Below, piece by piece: positions 1-7,886 of a stretch of DNA of 40,326 nucleotides. Position numbers and translations under genes: made by a program. This stretch comes from an uncultured Bacteroidota bacterium (lineage in GTDB: Bacteria; Bacteroidota; Bacteroidia; Bacteroidales; SZUA-534): NCBI GenBank assembly GCA_946414435.1, contig CAMKOM010000029.1:1-40326 (forward strand), read 5' to 3'. The notes beneath the pieces are model-generated. The model saw only the letters and a list, made by a program, of their open reading frames with translations, ran no database searches and was not told the origin of the DNA. Every line of letters starts with the position of its first letter. Within the stretch, counting starts at the first letter, position 1.

Positions 1-53
1 GTTTGTTAATTAATTACAATTCAGTTTGAATCTGCCAACACAGATCGGCATAT

Positions 54-65
54 CGCACAAATATA
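54..65 (-). promoter_or_regulatory. Left-pointing promoter-like site at the window edge
   Basis: TATATTTGTGCG on the minus strand (plus CGCACAAATATA) fits TAnnTTTG and is identical to the core before the giant surface protein gene (7154-7165). It would drive a gene beyond the left edge. Bases 1-152 hold no coding region that I can support. Confidence 0.35.
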
Positions 66-152
66 AGCATATTTTTCTGACTATATTATCATTGAGAAAT
101 GATTTTTACGAATAATTGATTAAAAAAGCGATTGTCATCACTTTATTTGGCA

Positions 153-1367
153 TCACTCCTCTTCCACTTCATATTTCTTTGTAATCATGTCTGTCAAATC
201 GATGCCGCACTCGGTCATCAGGTTCAAGAAGTGGTTGTAAGTCAGTTTGATATCGGCATCGACTGACGCCACAAACTCGTCCTGCGGCTGTTTTGCAGCC
301 GCCAGAAACAGATGCTGGTGAAAGCCCGACGTGTCGTCGGCGGTGATTTTCCGGGCATACGCGCCAAAGTTGCGGTCGCAGGCATCCAGCAGGCGGTTGG
401 CGTTGGCCCAGAGCGTACCCATAAAGTCGATGGCGCGGTTGGCGGCTTCGGCAATGAGCGACACTCGCCAGCGTGTTTCGCCTGTTGGCAGGTCGTCGAA
501 ACTGCCGTCGGACCAGATGCGCCAAAACTGCCGCAAGGTGTTGGCATCGTTGCAGAATTTCTTTTTCAGATAGTCTTCACACTTTATTTTCAGACGTTTA
601 AAATTCTTATCGCACGCCACAACGCCCTCTTGTGCGAAACTTTTCCAACTGCTTGTGGCGGCCTGCACTTCTTCGAGCGAGTGAAACGGATACCGCTGTG
701 GAATGTCGAACGGAATGCCAAACTGCTCTTTGGCAGCTTCGGGCACCATCTCGTCACCGTTGCAATCGCGTATGCCGTGGAACCAGAGTTTAGGCTCTTC
801 GTAAAAACAGATGATGCGGCTGTAGGGGCTAACCATCTCAAACATAAGCGTATAGCCATCAGGGATGCGGTCGGTCCAGTCGGTGCCGGCGGCATTGAGC
901 AAAGTATCGAGCATTGTGGCTGCATTGTCATAGGGCGAGCCGGCAAGGTCGATGTGCCAGATGTCCCAACCTCCGTTCGAAACCCAATAAGTCTTGCCTT
1001 TGTGCTTGAACATCTTTATCAGAACGCCGTCGATTTTTTCGCGCACAATGGCTGATTGCCAATCGATTGTGTCGGCGTGTTCATCGTCGAAATTGAAAAA
1101 TTTGATGTATGGGGCACAGATAATGTTACCGTCGTCGTCGACCACCGTGCCACGGCACTCGCGCACCACATCGAGACTGAAATCGCAATGGTGCATATTG
1201 TACATCAGCAAGTTCCACCTGTCGTTGAACGGGCAGGGCGATATTCGCACGCAGTACGGCCTGTGATGAATCACATCCTTCCAGTTTTCTGTGGTGCGGA
1301 TAAACTCTTGCAGATGAATGAAATTGTTCATTTTTATAACATTTGAGCCATCAATCATAACATCCAT
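153..1367 (-). CDS. T4 Rnl1-like RNA ligase
   Basis: A 404-aa protein of the covalent nucleotidyltransferase superfamily, most like bacteriophage T4 RNA ligase 1, which joins RNA 5'-phosphate and 3'-hydroxyl ends through an enzyme-AMP intermediate. Visible motifs are motif I KIDG with the predicted adenylated lysine at residue 111, preceded by the Rnl1-typical ECRGTVVDDDG (70-80) and KFFNF (89-93); motif IIIa FEMVSPYSRI (176-185); motif IV EGVV (247-250); and motif V RLKIK (258-262). The roughly 130 residues after motif V would be the Rnl1-type C-terminal domain. No signal peptide is seen, so it should be cytoplasmic. It stands alone, without a polynucleotide kinase/phosphatase next to it. 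A run of eight G lies directly before the ATG on the coding strand. The start used is the ATG at 1367; ATGs at codons 4 and 13 are alternatives. Substrate is unknown; RNA repair or phage-related function is inference. Confidence 0.85.
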   Translation of the reverse strand: MDVMIDGSNVIKMNNFIHLQEFIRTTENWKDVIHHRPYCVRISPCPFNDRWNLLMYNMHHCDFSLDVVRECRGTVVDDDGNIICAPYIKFFNFDDEHADTIDWQSAIVREKIDGVLIKMFKHKGKTYWVSNGGWDIWHIDLAGSPYDNAATMLDTLLNAAGTDWTDRIPDGYTLMFEMVSPYSRIICFYEEPKLWFHGIRDCNGDEMVPEAAKEQFGIPFDIPQRYPFHSLEEVQAATSSWKSFAQEGVVACDKNFKRLKIKCEDYLKKKFCNDANTLRQFWRIWSDGSFDDLPTGETRWRVSLIAEAANRAIDFMGTLWANANRLLDACDRNFGAYARKITADDTSGFHQHLFLAAAKQPQDEFVASVDADIKLTYNHFLNLMTECGIDLTDMITKKYEVEEE

Positions 1368-1373
1368 TCAAAT

Positions 1374-1381
1374 CCCCCCCC
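1374..1381 (-). repeat. G8 homopolymer before the RNA ligase start
   Basis: Eight C on the plus strand read as eight G on the coding strand, ending 6 nt before the ATG at 1367. It sits where a ribosome-binding site would be, and is a possible slippage site. Confidence 0.6.
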
Positions 1382-1393
1382 ATGGCACATCAA

Positions 1394-1421
1394 CAAAAAT
1401 ACAAAATATCACGTTTTTCAA
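1394..1421 (-). promoter_or_regulatory. Putative promoter of the RNA ligase gene
   Basis: On the minus strand TATTTTTG (1394-1401) matches the Bacteroidales -7 consensus TAnnTTTG. A TTG lies at 1419-1421, a spacing of 17 bp, which is a little short. Transcription would start near 1387, about 20 nt before the ATG. Confidence 0.35.
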
Positions 1422-1498
1422 CGTTGGCATCTTTTGGGCAGCGCCCATGTCTGTCTATATTGCCCATTCATGGTTCACTTCATAACAATTTACACAAA

Positions 1499-1539
1499 AA
1501 AAATCCCCCGACGGGCACCGGGCCTGACGGGGGATTTTT
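1499..1539 (-). terminator. Rho-independent terminator after the giant surface protein
   Basis: The arms AAAATCCCCCG and CGGGGGATTTT (about 1500-1510 and 1528-1538) form an 11-bp stem around a 17-nt loop. A runs and T runs flank both sides, so it can act in both directions. On the minus strand it lies about 70 bp after the stop of the 1612-7104 gene and is followed by an eight-T run. Confidence 0.85.
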
Positions 1540-1611
1540 ATGCTTGACCGGATAATGTTGAACGTGACACACCCCTCGTTGGCGCAAAGGGCGATTATCT
1601 CAATTAACCTG

Positions 1612-4600
1612 CTATTCTCTTCTCACTGGGCGAACAGTTAATCCCCTATAGCGATAGCCAAGATCCGTTGTAACACTCCCACTATTAGTCAAATTCATAT
1701 AATACGCATATTGTGAACTATAGTAAGTTAATGTCCAATAGTGACCTGAAGATGATTCGTTGGATTTAGTGTTACCATCGTAATAGCCTGCAGCTGGCAG
1801 GAAAATATGCGCATCGGCAAGAACGTAGTTACTATTGGCGCTTAGTGATACGGTTCCAGCATCGGATGATCCTTCTTTTGGATTATAAACTATAAATCCT
1901 TTAACATTTTTGCCATCGTAGTTATTTGTCCATTCCCAATAACATTCAGTCTTAAGATTATCAAATTGTGCCTTACTTGGCATTACCCAATTATTCCCCC
2001 AATGTTTTCTTGCAGGGTCTTGTTGATAATTGCCTAGGTCGGATTCAATCATCGAGTTAGCATAATTATTATAATTGTTTAATGTAAAACCAGAAGTAGC
2101 AGAGGAAGGCAACCCCCACATATAATAACCTCCGGGACCATAGGGGGTATCTGACTCAACGTTGGTTGTTGCCCATTTGGTTTTGCTCGTTCCCAATTCA
2201 ACATAGTAATGTCCATCGGCTTCAACCATCCAATCAGGAATTAATTTTCCGTTGTCAATAGAATAAGTATGGACATCACTCTGTGTTATTTCAAACTTTC
2301 CGCACTCATCAGCAAGATTGGTTTCGGTTTGGCCGTCTGCCAACTCGTACTTTAACACCTGCGCGGAAGCAGCATAAGTTTCGGGTGTAATGGTAGCCAC
2401 AATGCCGTTGGCCTCGTCAGGCGGGGTTAGCTTGCCGGCAATGGTGATTATGTTGGTGCCTTGGTGATTGTGTTTTGACCGGTCTTCAACGTAAATATCG
2501 TTGCTATTATTAACCATTGTTGGGTCATTGTTTTCGGTGGTGCATTTTGGAACATAGGCGCTGCCGCTTATACTGAACGTTCCTTGTTCAATGAAAATGC
2601 CGCTTCCGCGTTTGTCAGTACCTCCAATCTTTGTTTGATACGCCTTATTTTCTTTGATGACTCCGCCTGAAAAATTGAAAACGCCTTTAACATATACACC
2701 ACCACCGTTGCTGGCCATATTGTCAACAATCAGGCCATTATTCATGTTAAAAGTACCGTTGTCTCCAACCAACACTCCGCCACCATTTAGAAAAATAGAC
2801 CCCGACGTGAATTCTCCACAACTATTATGGCTTATTTCTCCATTATTCATAGTGAAAGTTCCATCACAACAAACTCCCTGACCATACGCATACGGGCCTT
2901 GTGATGAATTGTAAGAAATATAACCACTATTCATCACAACTGTAGCGTCGTTATCAATGTAAATACCGGCACCAGCTGCATCACTAGTGTTGTTGTAGAA
3001 AATGCCGCCTGTAAGTTCGTTTTCTTCGTTACCAAGATAAACCGTGCCTTTGTTATAAATACCTCCACCCTTTGAAGCTTTGTTCGGGTTATCTTTTTTA
3101 CCTATCTGCGCGGTACCAGTCATTAATAATGTTCCTTCATTATACACACCGCCGCCACTGCCAGATGTTTCATTTCCTGCAATCATCGCACCGTCGGCAA
3201 GCGTAACGTCTGTGCCTTCTGCCATCATTATTCCTCCTCCGTTTTCGCCGGCATATCCGCCTGTGATTGTCAGGTTGCTGATTGTTATCGGGCTTGTGGT
3301 GTTGATGGTGAGCACGCGGCCTCTACTACGGGCATCGAGAACACCGTTGGGGTTGTCGCCATCAACGCCGTCAATGGTAATTGAGCCGACATTGATTTTA
3401 TTACTCAGTGTCTGCGGGCCTTTCACGATGCCTTTCACTTTTATGGTCACATTGTCGTCGTTGGTGTACAAACTATTCTCAAGATACTTTCCAACCATGT
3501 TAATTGATTCGTACGGGCCGTCGGCTGAGACGGTGAAGTCAGTCTGCTTAAAAATCGGCATTATCTCAACATCGCCGCGGATAATGAAGGTGCGGGTGCT
3601 GGTTCCTTCTGAGACTCCGTCGCTCCAACCAATAAACTTATTCTCTCCCTGCTGAGCCGTCAGCGTCAGTGGGGTGTTATACGCGACGTTCTCCAAATGT
3701 GTAATTCCGCTGTAGTTCTTGCCATCGCCATCGGTAACTGTGCCGCCCAATGCTATAATGGTAACATCGAAACCTTTGCGCAGCTTGTCGAAGTGCTCTT
3801 CAATCTCCCACTGCGAGTAGTTGCGGAAGTCATCAGCATCGTCGGAAAAATAAACATAATCGCCAAACTTTGTTTCGCTTGCTGTCAAAGAACTAAACGC
3901 ATCATAAGATTCAAACTCCAACAGATCCATTAAATTCCCAAGGTTTTTGGTGAACAATATTGCTCTGCTACATTCCACCACAATGTTTTTCTCCTTTCTC
4001 ATAACAGGAAAATTTTGGTTTGCATTCGGCACAATATCGCCATTGTCATTTAACGTGAAACCTTCTGGTACAACAAACTCTTCAACTGCAAGCGGATTGC
4101 CATCAGAATCTACGGGGTCAAAGAAATCATTTTCAACTTCAGTAAACGGCATTGGGTCTTCACCATCTTCACAAATATATGTTGTGTCACGGTAGAGCTT
4201 TTTACCTTTACCATTGTCAACAAACCAATAGTTCTGGTACTTTGTTTCACCGCTACTATATTCATATTTCAAACGCAAATACTCATCTTCGTTGTCGTTT
4301 CGGTAATATGTGTATGATACTGCATCTTCATTCGTAAATGAGATTGTTCCCTTGGTGTATATTTTCTTGGTTATGAATGGATAGCCAATATTACCTTCGA
4401 ATTTCAGGTATTTGCTATAATCGCTGTTAAGAAGATTCTCGTCGTTGATTATGAAGGAATATTGTAGTTCATGTACAAATCTTTCATCGATTTTGCCTTT
4501 TAACTCAACCACCTTACTAGTGGGGGTGGCAATTTTCGAGAAACCGATATACATAGTTTTGTCTTCAACGCCTTCGTCAAGAGTAACGCTAACAAAAGCT

Positions 4601-7104
4601 GCGTTGTCAAGGTATACATTTGCAATTTGCGAGCTGCTAACGTTAAAGCTGCACTCATTGCCGGCGGCATACACTTCATTGTTTTCGTTGATATTAGAAT
4701 TGTTCACATTGAGCGTTGCACCACCGCACAAATAGATGCCACCACCGGCACCCTCATGAATAGTGTTTCCGCTTATCTCAGCACCGTTTTTGAGCGAGAG
4801 TGTTGCGTCTTCGGCCACGTATGCACCGCGGTTATTGCAATTTCTTACTGTTCCGCCAATCATCACCAACTCTCCTTTTTCAACATTTAGGCCGCGCACA
4901 GTATTAGCATTCTTGGACACATTACACCCGTCGAGTGTAAGGCGTTTGCCCGAAAGTTTCACGGCATCACCATTCGTTGATGCCACCACTTCGGCGTTTC
5001 TGACAATCACCGGTATGGCGGTTGAAACGTTGATACCGCTAATTACTCTGTTTCCATAGTTGCGGCTGGTGAAATCGATGGTGATATGTTTGGCATAGTT
5101 GTTAAGCGAATCGCCAACATTTATAACTCCAGTGTTGGATTTCTCCACATTTATTCTCCAACCGCGCAGGACGTTGTCATTTTCATCAATGATTCCACTA
5201 AACGCTTCGGCAATAGTCTTGTAAGGTGCATTTTCAGTGCCAAGAGTAACATTACCGTTGTAATTGTTGTTTACCCACAATACTGGCGATACATCCTTAA
5301 ACACCGGATAAATTTCGGTTTCCATCTGTGTAATTGGCAGATGCAGCACGCTGTCGGTATAGCGGCGGCCGTTGCAGCGCCAGCTGTCGAACACCTGTCC
5401 GTCGGGCACTTTGGTGACGGCCAATGTTACGGTTTCGCCTAACACGGCCCGGTATTCTTTATTATAATTGCCGCCCGTCTCCACTTCGAATGTGCCTTGC
5501 GATGTCTCAACCTTGGCTGTGTAAACCTGCGGGCCTCCCAAGTATAACCAGCATCCAGGATAAGCCGCCTTGCTGCTTATGGTCACATTCAGGCGCGCAT
5601 ACTCGTCGGCATAGCCTAAAATTGCACCATACGATATGTCATAGTCGGTTAAGGCAAAGCTCACTTTGAAATTGTCGAGCTTACGCAACGGCCAGACATT
5701 AATATAATCACTATAACGATCTGGGAAAAACACTGCCACACAAGCATCTTGCGGAATGGCGGTCTCCTCGCCATCGCTGTTGAGCATCAGAATGCTTTCC
5801 GGCGAAATCAGCGGCACAACCAGAGTGTCGTGGAACGATGCAAGCCAGCGGTAATAGCCCTTCACCATTTGGTAAGGAGAGAAACTGAAATTGCCATTAA
5901 TGTAGATTCTGTCGAAACCGTCGGGGTCGTCATCTTCATTGTCAGAGATGTAGATGTTGTATTCCTCGTTTTTATCAACATCGAGCGCGGGGCGCAGGCC
6001 ACCTTCCATGGCCATGTCGCTGTTCATGGTGACAGCTGTCTCAGTGAGCTGCAGGGCGGTGCTTGCCGGGCCTTCCTCATTGGCGGCACTGCTGACAACT
6101 GAGAGTGTGGCTGTTGTCAGGTTAGTTTGGCTGCCGTTGATGTCGACAATGCCATTGCCGTCTTTCGAATCACGGCCAACAATAAGGAAGCCGCTACGGC
6201 GCACTTTGCCATTGCTGAGGTCGTCAACGTAAACGCTTGTCTGGCCGCCGTCAACAGCAAACATATTATTATCAGCGCTTTTGTCAGCGTCACGACCGGT
6301 AATATAGAATCCGCTGCGGCGTACTTTGTCCTCGCCGTTTGCGTCAACATAGACGGTTGTCCCTTTGCCGTCAACTGTTAAGTATTCGTCCTGCCCGCCT
6401 TTCGACTCGCGGCCGGTGATGTAGAATCCGCTGCGGCGCACTTTCGAGTCGTCGCCGTCAACATGGATTTGCGTTCCGTCGGCAGTTACTGAAAAATATT
6501 CTTTCTCGGATTCTCCTTTGGAGGCATCACGGCCCACTATAAGGAATCCGCTGCGGCGCGCTTTGTCGCTGTTATCGGTATCGTCAACGTAAACCACAAT
6601 GCCGTTGTCGGTTACGGCAAATACGGGGTTACCGTTGCGGTCGTTCACCTCGAAGAGCGTTGCTCCGTCTTTGGTGGCACTGCCCACTGTGGCCGCACCG
6701 CCACCTTTTGGGGCATACAGCGCGTATGGCGCCGGTGTCAGCTTGGTTTCGCCGAGCAGCTTGTAGTTGGTGCCGCCTTTCGCATCAACCTCAACTTTAA
6801 GGGTGATATCGAGTGTGTTCCAAGGCACATCGGCCATTGAGCCGCTTACTTTGTGTGCTGTCTCGCCAATAATCACGCTCACATTGCCATACTGGTCGGG
6901 TGTGGCGTTTTGTGTCTCAACATAATAGGTTTTTCCACCGTTCGTCAGGCTGAATTTCAAGCCCACCTTGCCTTGTGTAACAAGATTTCCTTCGTTGTCG
7001 CGGATAACTGCCTGATAGGCAAACTGTTCTTGTGCGATAAGCTGCACAGCGGCAACCATGATAAACAATGCCGTTGCCAATGAGTGCATAAATAAATTTT
7101 TCAT
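1612..7104 (-). CDS. Giant secreted beta-helix surface protein with FISUMP-type C-terminus
   Basis: A 1830-aa protein that starts with a clear signal peptide (MKNLFMHSLATALFIMVAAV, cleavage after QLIAQ). Residues 26-135 form an N-terminal domain common in Bacteroidales surface proteins (EQFAYQAVIRDNEGNLV). Next come four imperfect copies of a unit ending RRSGF(Y/L)I(T/V)GR(D/E), about residues 170-320. Two regions resemble bacterial repeat domains (GNYNKEYRAVLGETVTLAV; GKNYSGITHLENVAYNTPLT). Two large parts are parallel beta-helix, rich in GGGIYNKGT and GGGVYVKGVF turns, as in polymorphic outer-membrane adhesins. The final 200 residues match the Fibrobacter succinogenes major paralogous (FISUMP) domain, from YVELGTSKTKWATTNV to YRGLTVRPVRRE at the very C-terminus. 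No typical T9SS sorting domain is seen. Role is probably adhesion or glycan contact; the ligand is unknown. Confidence 0.8.
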   Translation of the reverse strand: MKNLFMHSLATALFIMVAAVQLIAQEQFAYQAVIRDNEGNLVTQGKVGLKFSLTNGGKTYYVETQNATPDQYGNVSVIIGETAHKVSGSMADVPWNTLDITLKVEVDAKGGTNYKLLGETKLTPAPYALYAPKGGGAATVGSATKDGATLFEVNDRNGNPVFAVTDNGIVVYVDDTDNSDKARRSGFLIVGRDASKGESEKEYFSVTADGTQIHVDGDDSKVRRSGFYITGRESKGGQDEYLTVDGKGTTVYVDANGEDKVRRSGFYITGRDADKSADNNMFAVDGGQTSVYVDDLSNGKVRRSGFLIVGRDSKDGNGIVDINGSQTNLTTATLSVVSSAANEEGPASTALQLTETAVTMNSDMAMEGGLRPALDVDKNEEYNIYISDNEDDDPDGFDRIYINGNFSFSPYQMVKGYYRWLASFHDTLVVPLISPESILMLNSDGEETAIPQDACVAVFFPDRYSDYINVWPLRKLDNFKVSFALTDYDISYGAILGYADEYARLNVTISSKAAYPGCWLYLGGPQVYTAKVETSQGTFEVETGGNYNKEYRAVLGETVTLAVTKVPDGQVFDSWRCNGRRYTDSVLHLPITQMETEIYPVFKDVSPVLWVNNNYNGNVTLGTENAPYKTIAEAFSGIIDENDNVLRGWRINVEKSNTGVINVGDSLNNYAKHITIDFTSRNYGNRVISGINVSTAIPVIVRNAEVVASTNGDAVKLSGKRLTLDGCNVSKNANTVRGLNVEKGELVMIGGTVRNCNNRGAYVAEDATLSLKNGAEISGNTIHEGAGGGIYLCGGATLNVNNSNINENNEVYAAGNECSFNVSSSQIANVYLDNAAFVSVTLDEGVEDKTMYIGFSKIATPTSKVVELKGKIDERFVHELQYSFIINDENLLNSDYSKYLKFEGNIGYPFITKKIYTKGTISFTNEDAVSYTYYRNDNEDEYLRLKYEYSSGETKYQNYWFVDNGKGKKLYRDTTYICEDGEDPMPFTEVENDFFDPVDSDGNPLAVEEFVVPEGFTLNDNGDIVPNANQNFPVMRKEKNIVVECSRAILFTKNLGNLMDLLEFESYDAFSSLTASETKFGDYVYFSDDADDFRNYSQWEIEEHFDKLRKGFDVTIIALGGTVTDGDGKNYSGITHLENVAYNTPLTLTAQQGENKFIGWSDGVSEGTSTRTFIIRGDVEIMPIFKQTDFTVSADGPYESINMVGKYLENSLYTNDDNVTIKVKGIVKGPQTLSNKINVGSITIDGVDGDNPNGVLDARSRGRVLTINTTSPITISNLTITGGYAGENGGGIMMAEGTDVTLADGAMIAGNETSGSGGGVYNEGTLLMTGTAQIGKKDNPNKASKGGGIYNKGTVYLGNEENELTGGIFYNNTSDAAGAGIYIDNDATVVMNSGYISYNSSQGPYAYGQGVCCDGTFTMNNGEISHNSCGEFTSGSIFLNGGGVLVGDNGTFNMNNGLIVDNMASNGGGVYVKGVFNFSGGVIKENKAYQTKIGGTDKRGSGIFIEQGTFSISGSAYVPKCTTENNDPTMVNNSNDIYVEDRSKHNHQGTNIITIAGKLTPPDEANGIVATITPETYAASAQVLKYELADGQTETNLADECGKFEITQSDVHTYSIDNGKLIPDWMVEADGHYYVELGTSKTKWATTNVESDTPYGPGGYYMWGLPSSATSGFTLNNYNNYANSMIESDLGNYQQDPARKHWGNNWVMPSKAQFDNLKTECYWEWTNNYDGKNVKGFIVYNPKEGSSDAGTVSLSANSNYVLADAHIFLPAAGYYDGNTKSNESSSGHYWTLTYYSSQYAYYMNLTNSGSVTTDLGYRYRGLTVRPVRRE
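6120..6595 (-). repeat. Four-copy RRSGF coding repeat
   Basis: Within the giant surface protein four consecutive units of about 35-40 codons each end in a block encoding (K/V)RRSGF followed by LIVGRD, YITGRE or YITGRD. The DNA is also conserved around the core (CCGCTGCGGCG on the plus strand at about 6193, 6312, 6431 and 6549). Unit length varies, so the array is divergent rather than recently expanded. Confidence 0.7.
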
Positions 7105-7157
7105 AATTAGTTATTAATAAAACCAGATTGGTATCTGTTAAAAAAATTGGTAACGCA

Positions 7158-7165
7158 CAAATATA
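7158..7165 (-). promoter_or_regulatory. -7 promoter element for the giant surface protein
   Basis: TATATTTG followed by TGCG on the minus strand fits TAnnTTTG. It lies between the trkA stop (7186) and the ATG at 7104, giving a leader of about 45 nt. No convincing -33 element is seen. The same 12-bp core occurs at 54-65. Confidence 0.4.
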
Positions 7166-7185
7166 ATCAATGATTTGCATTTAAA

Positions 7186-7863
7186 TCACTGTTCTGCCGC
7201 GAATTTTTTCATATTGTCGAGCAAACCTGCGACAATAATCACGTCGTCTTCTTTGAAAATGTAGTTGCCATCGGGCGAAAGGGTTGTTATTGTCTGCTCG
7301 CGCGGAATGAGTCCCTTCTTCCCTACCGATTTGATTGCCACTGTTTTAAGTTTGAAACGCGACTCCAGATTGGCCGTTTCAAGCGTGTGTGAAATATACT
7401 TTTGCGGCACTTTAAACTCCACAATCACGTTATTGGCGTCTATTTCAGTGATTTTAAGTGCATTTTTAACTTGAAGTTGCAAACTTATGGCCATTGCCGT
7501 CTCCGACTCGGGATGAACGGTGTTCTCGATGCCGATTTGGTTCAAAATGCTTTTGTGCATTGGGCTGATGATTCGTCCGATAATGTTGTTAGCATTCAGT
7601 TTTTTCAAGATTGACAGCGTCAGAATCGACGAGCCCACATCCTCACCAATGGCCACAATCACCGCATCAGTGTCGTTGAGCGGAAGGGTTTTCACTGCGT
7701 TCTCGTTGGTGGTGTCCATCTCCATCACGTTGCCAATCTGGTTTTTAAGTTCATCAACGCGCTCAAACTTGTTGTCGATACCGATAACTTCATGCCCCTG
7801 TTCGGTCAGGCTGATGGCCAGCGTCGAACCGAAATAACCCAAGCCAATAACAATAAACTTCAT
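7186..7863 (-). CDS. trkA: TrkA/KtrA-type potassium channel regulator
   Basis: A 225-aa cytoplasmic RCK protein that gates the TrkH/KtrB K+ transporter in response to bound nucleotide. The RCK_N Rossmann fold starts at residue 3 with VIGLGYFG (glycines 7, 9, 12). D30 at the end of the second strand (EVIGID) is the usual adenosine-ribose-binding acid. TTNENAVKTL and AVIVAIGEDVGSSI complete the fold. Residues about 135-222 are the RCK_C (TrkA_C) domain (ITEIDANNVIVEFKVPQKYI to EDDVIIVAG). One RCK unit and 225 aa fit the KtrA/short TrkA type rather than the double-length E. coli TrkA. It lies 23 bp after trkH on the same strand, so the two are almost certainly co-transcribed. Confidence 0.93.
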   Translation of the reverse strand: MKFIVIGLGYFGSTLAISLTEQGHEVIGIDNKFERVDELKNQIGNVMEMDTTNENAVKTLPLNDTDAVIVAIGEDVGSSILTLSILKKLNANNIIGRIISPMHKSILNQIGIENTVHPESETAMAISLQLQVKNALKITEIDANNVIVEFKVPQKYISHTLETANLESRFKLKTVAIKSVGKKGLIPREQTITTLSPDGNYIFKEDDVIIVAGLLDNMKKFAAEQ

Positions 7864-7886
7864 ATCTTGTCTGTTTTAATTTTCAA

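Noticed and set aside
3080-3655. Open frame on the plus strand opposite the giant surface protein
   Set aside because: The peptide is proline/serine-rich with no domain, and the minus-strand frame has a clear signal peptide and domains, so this is a shadow.
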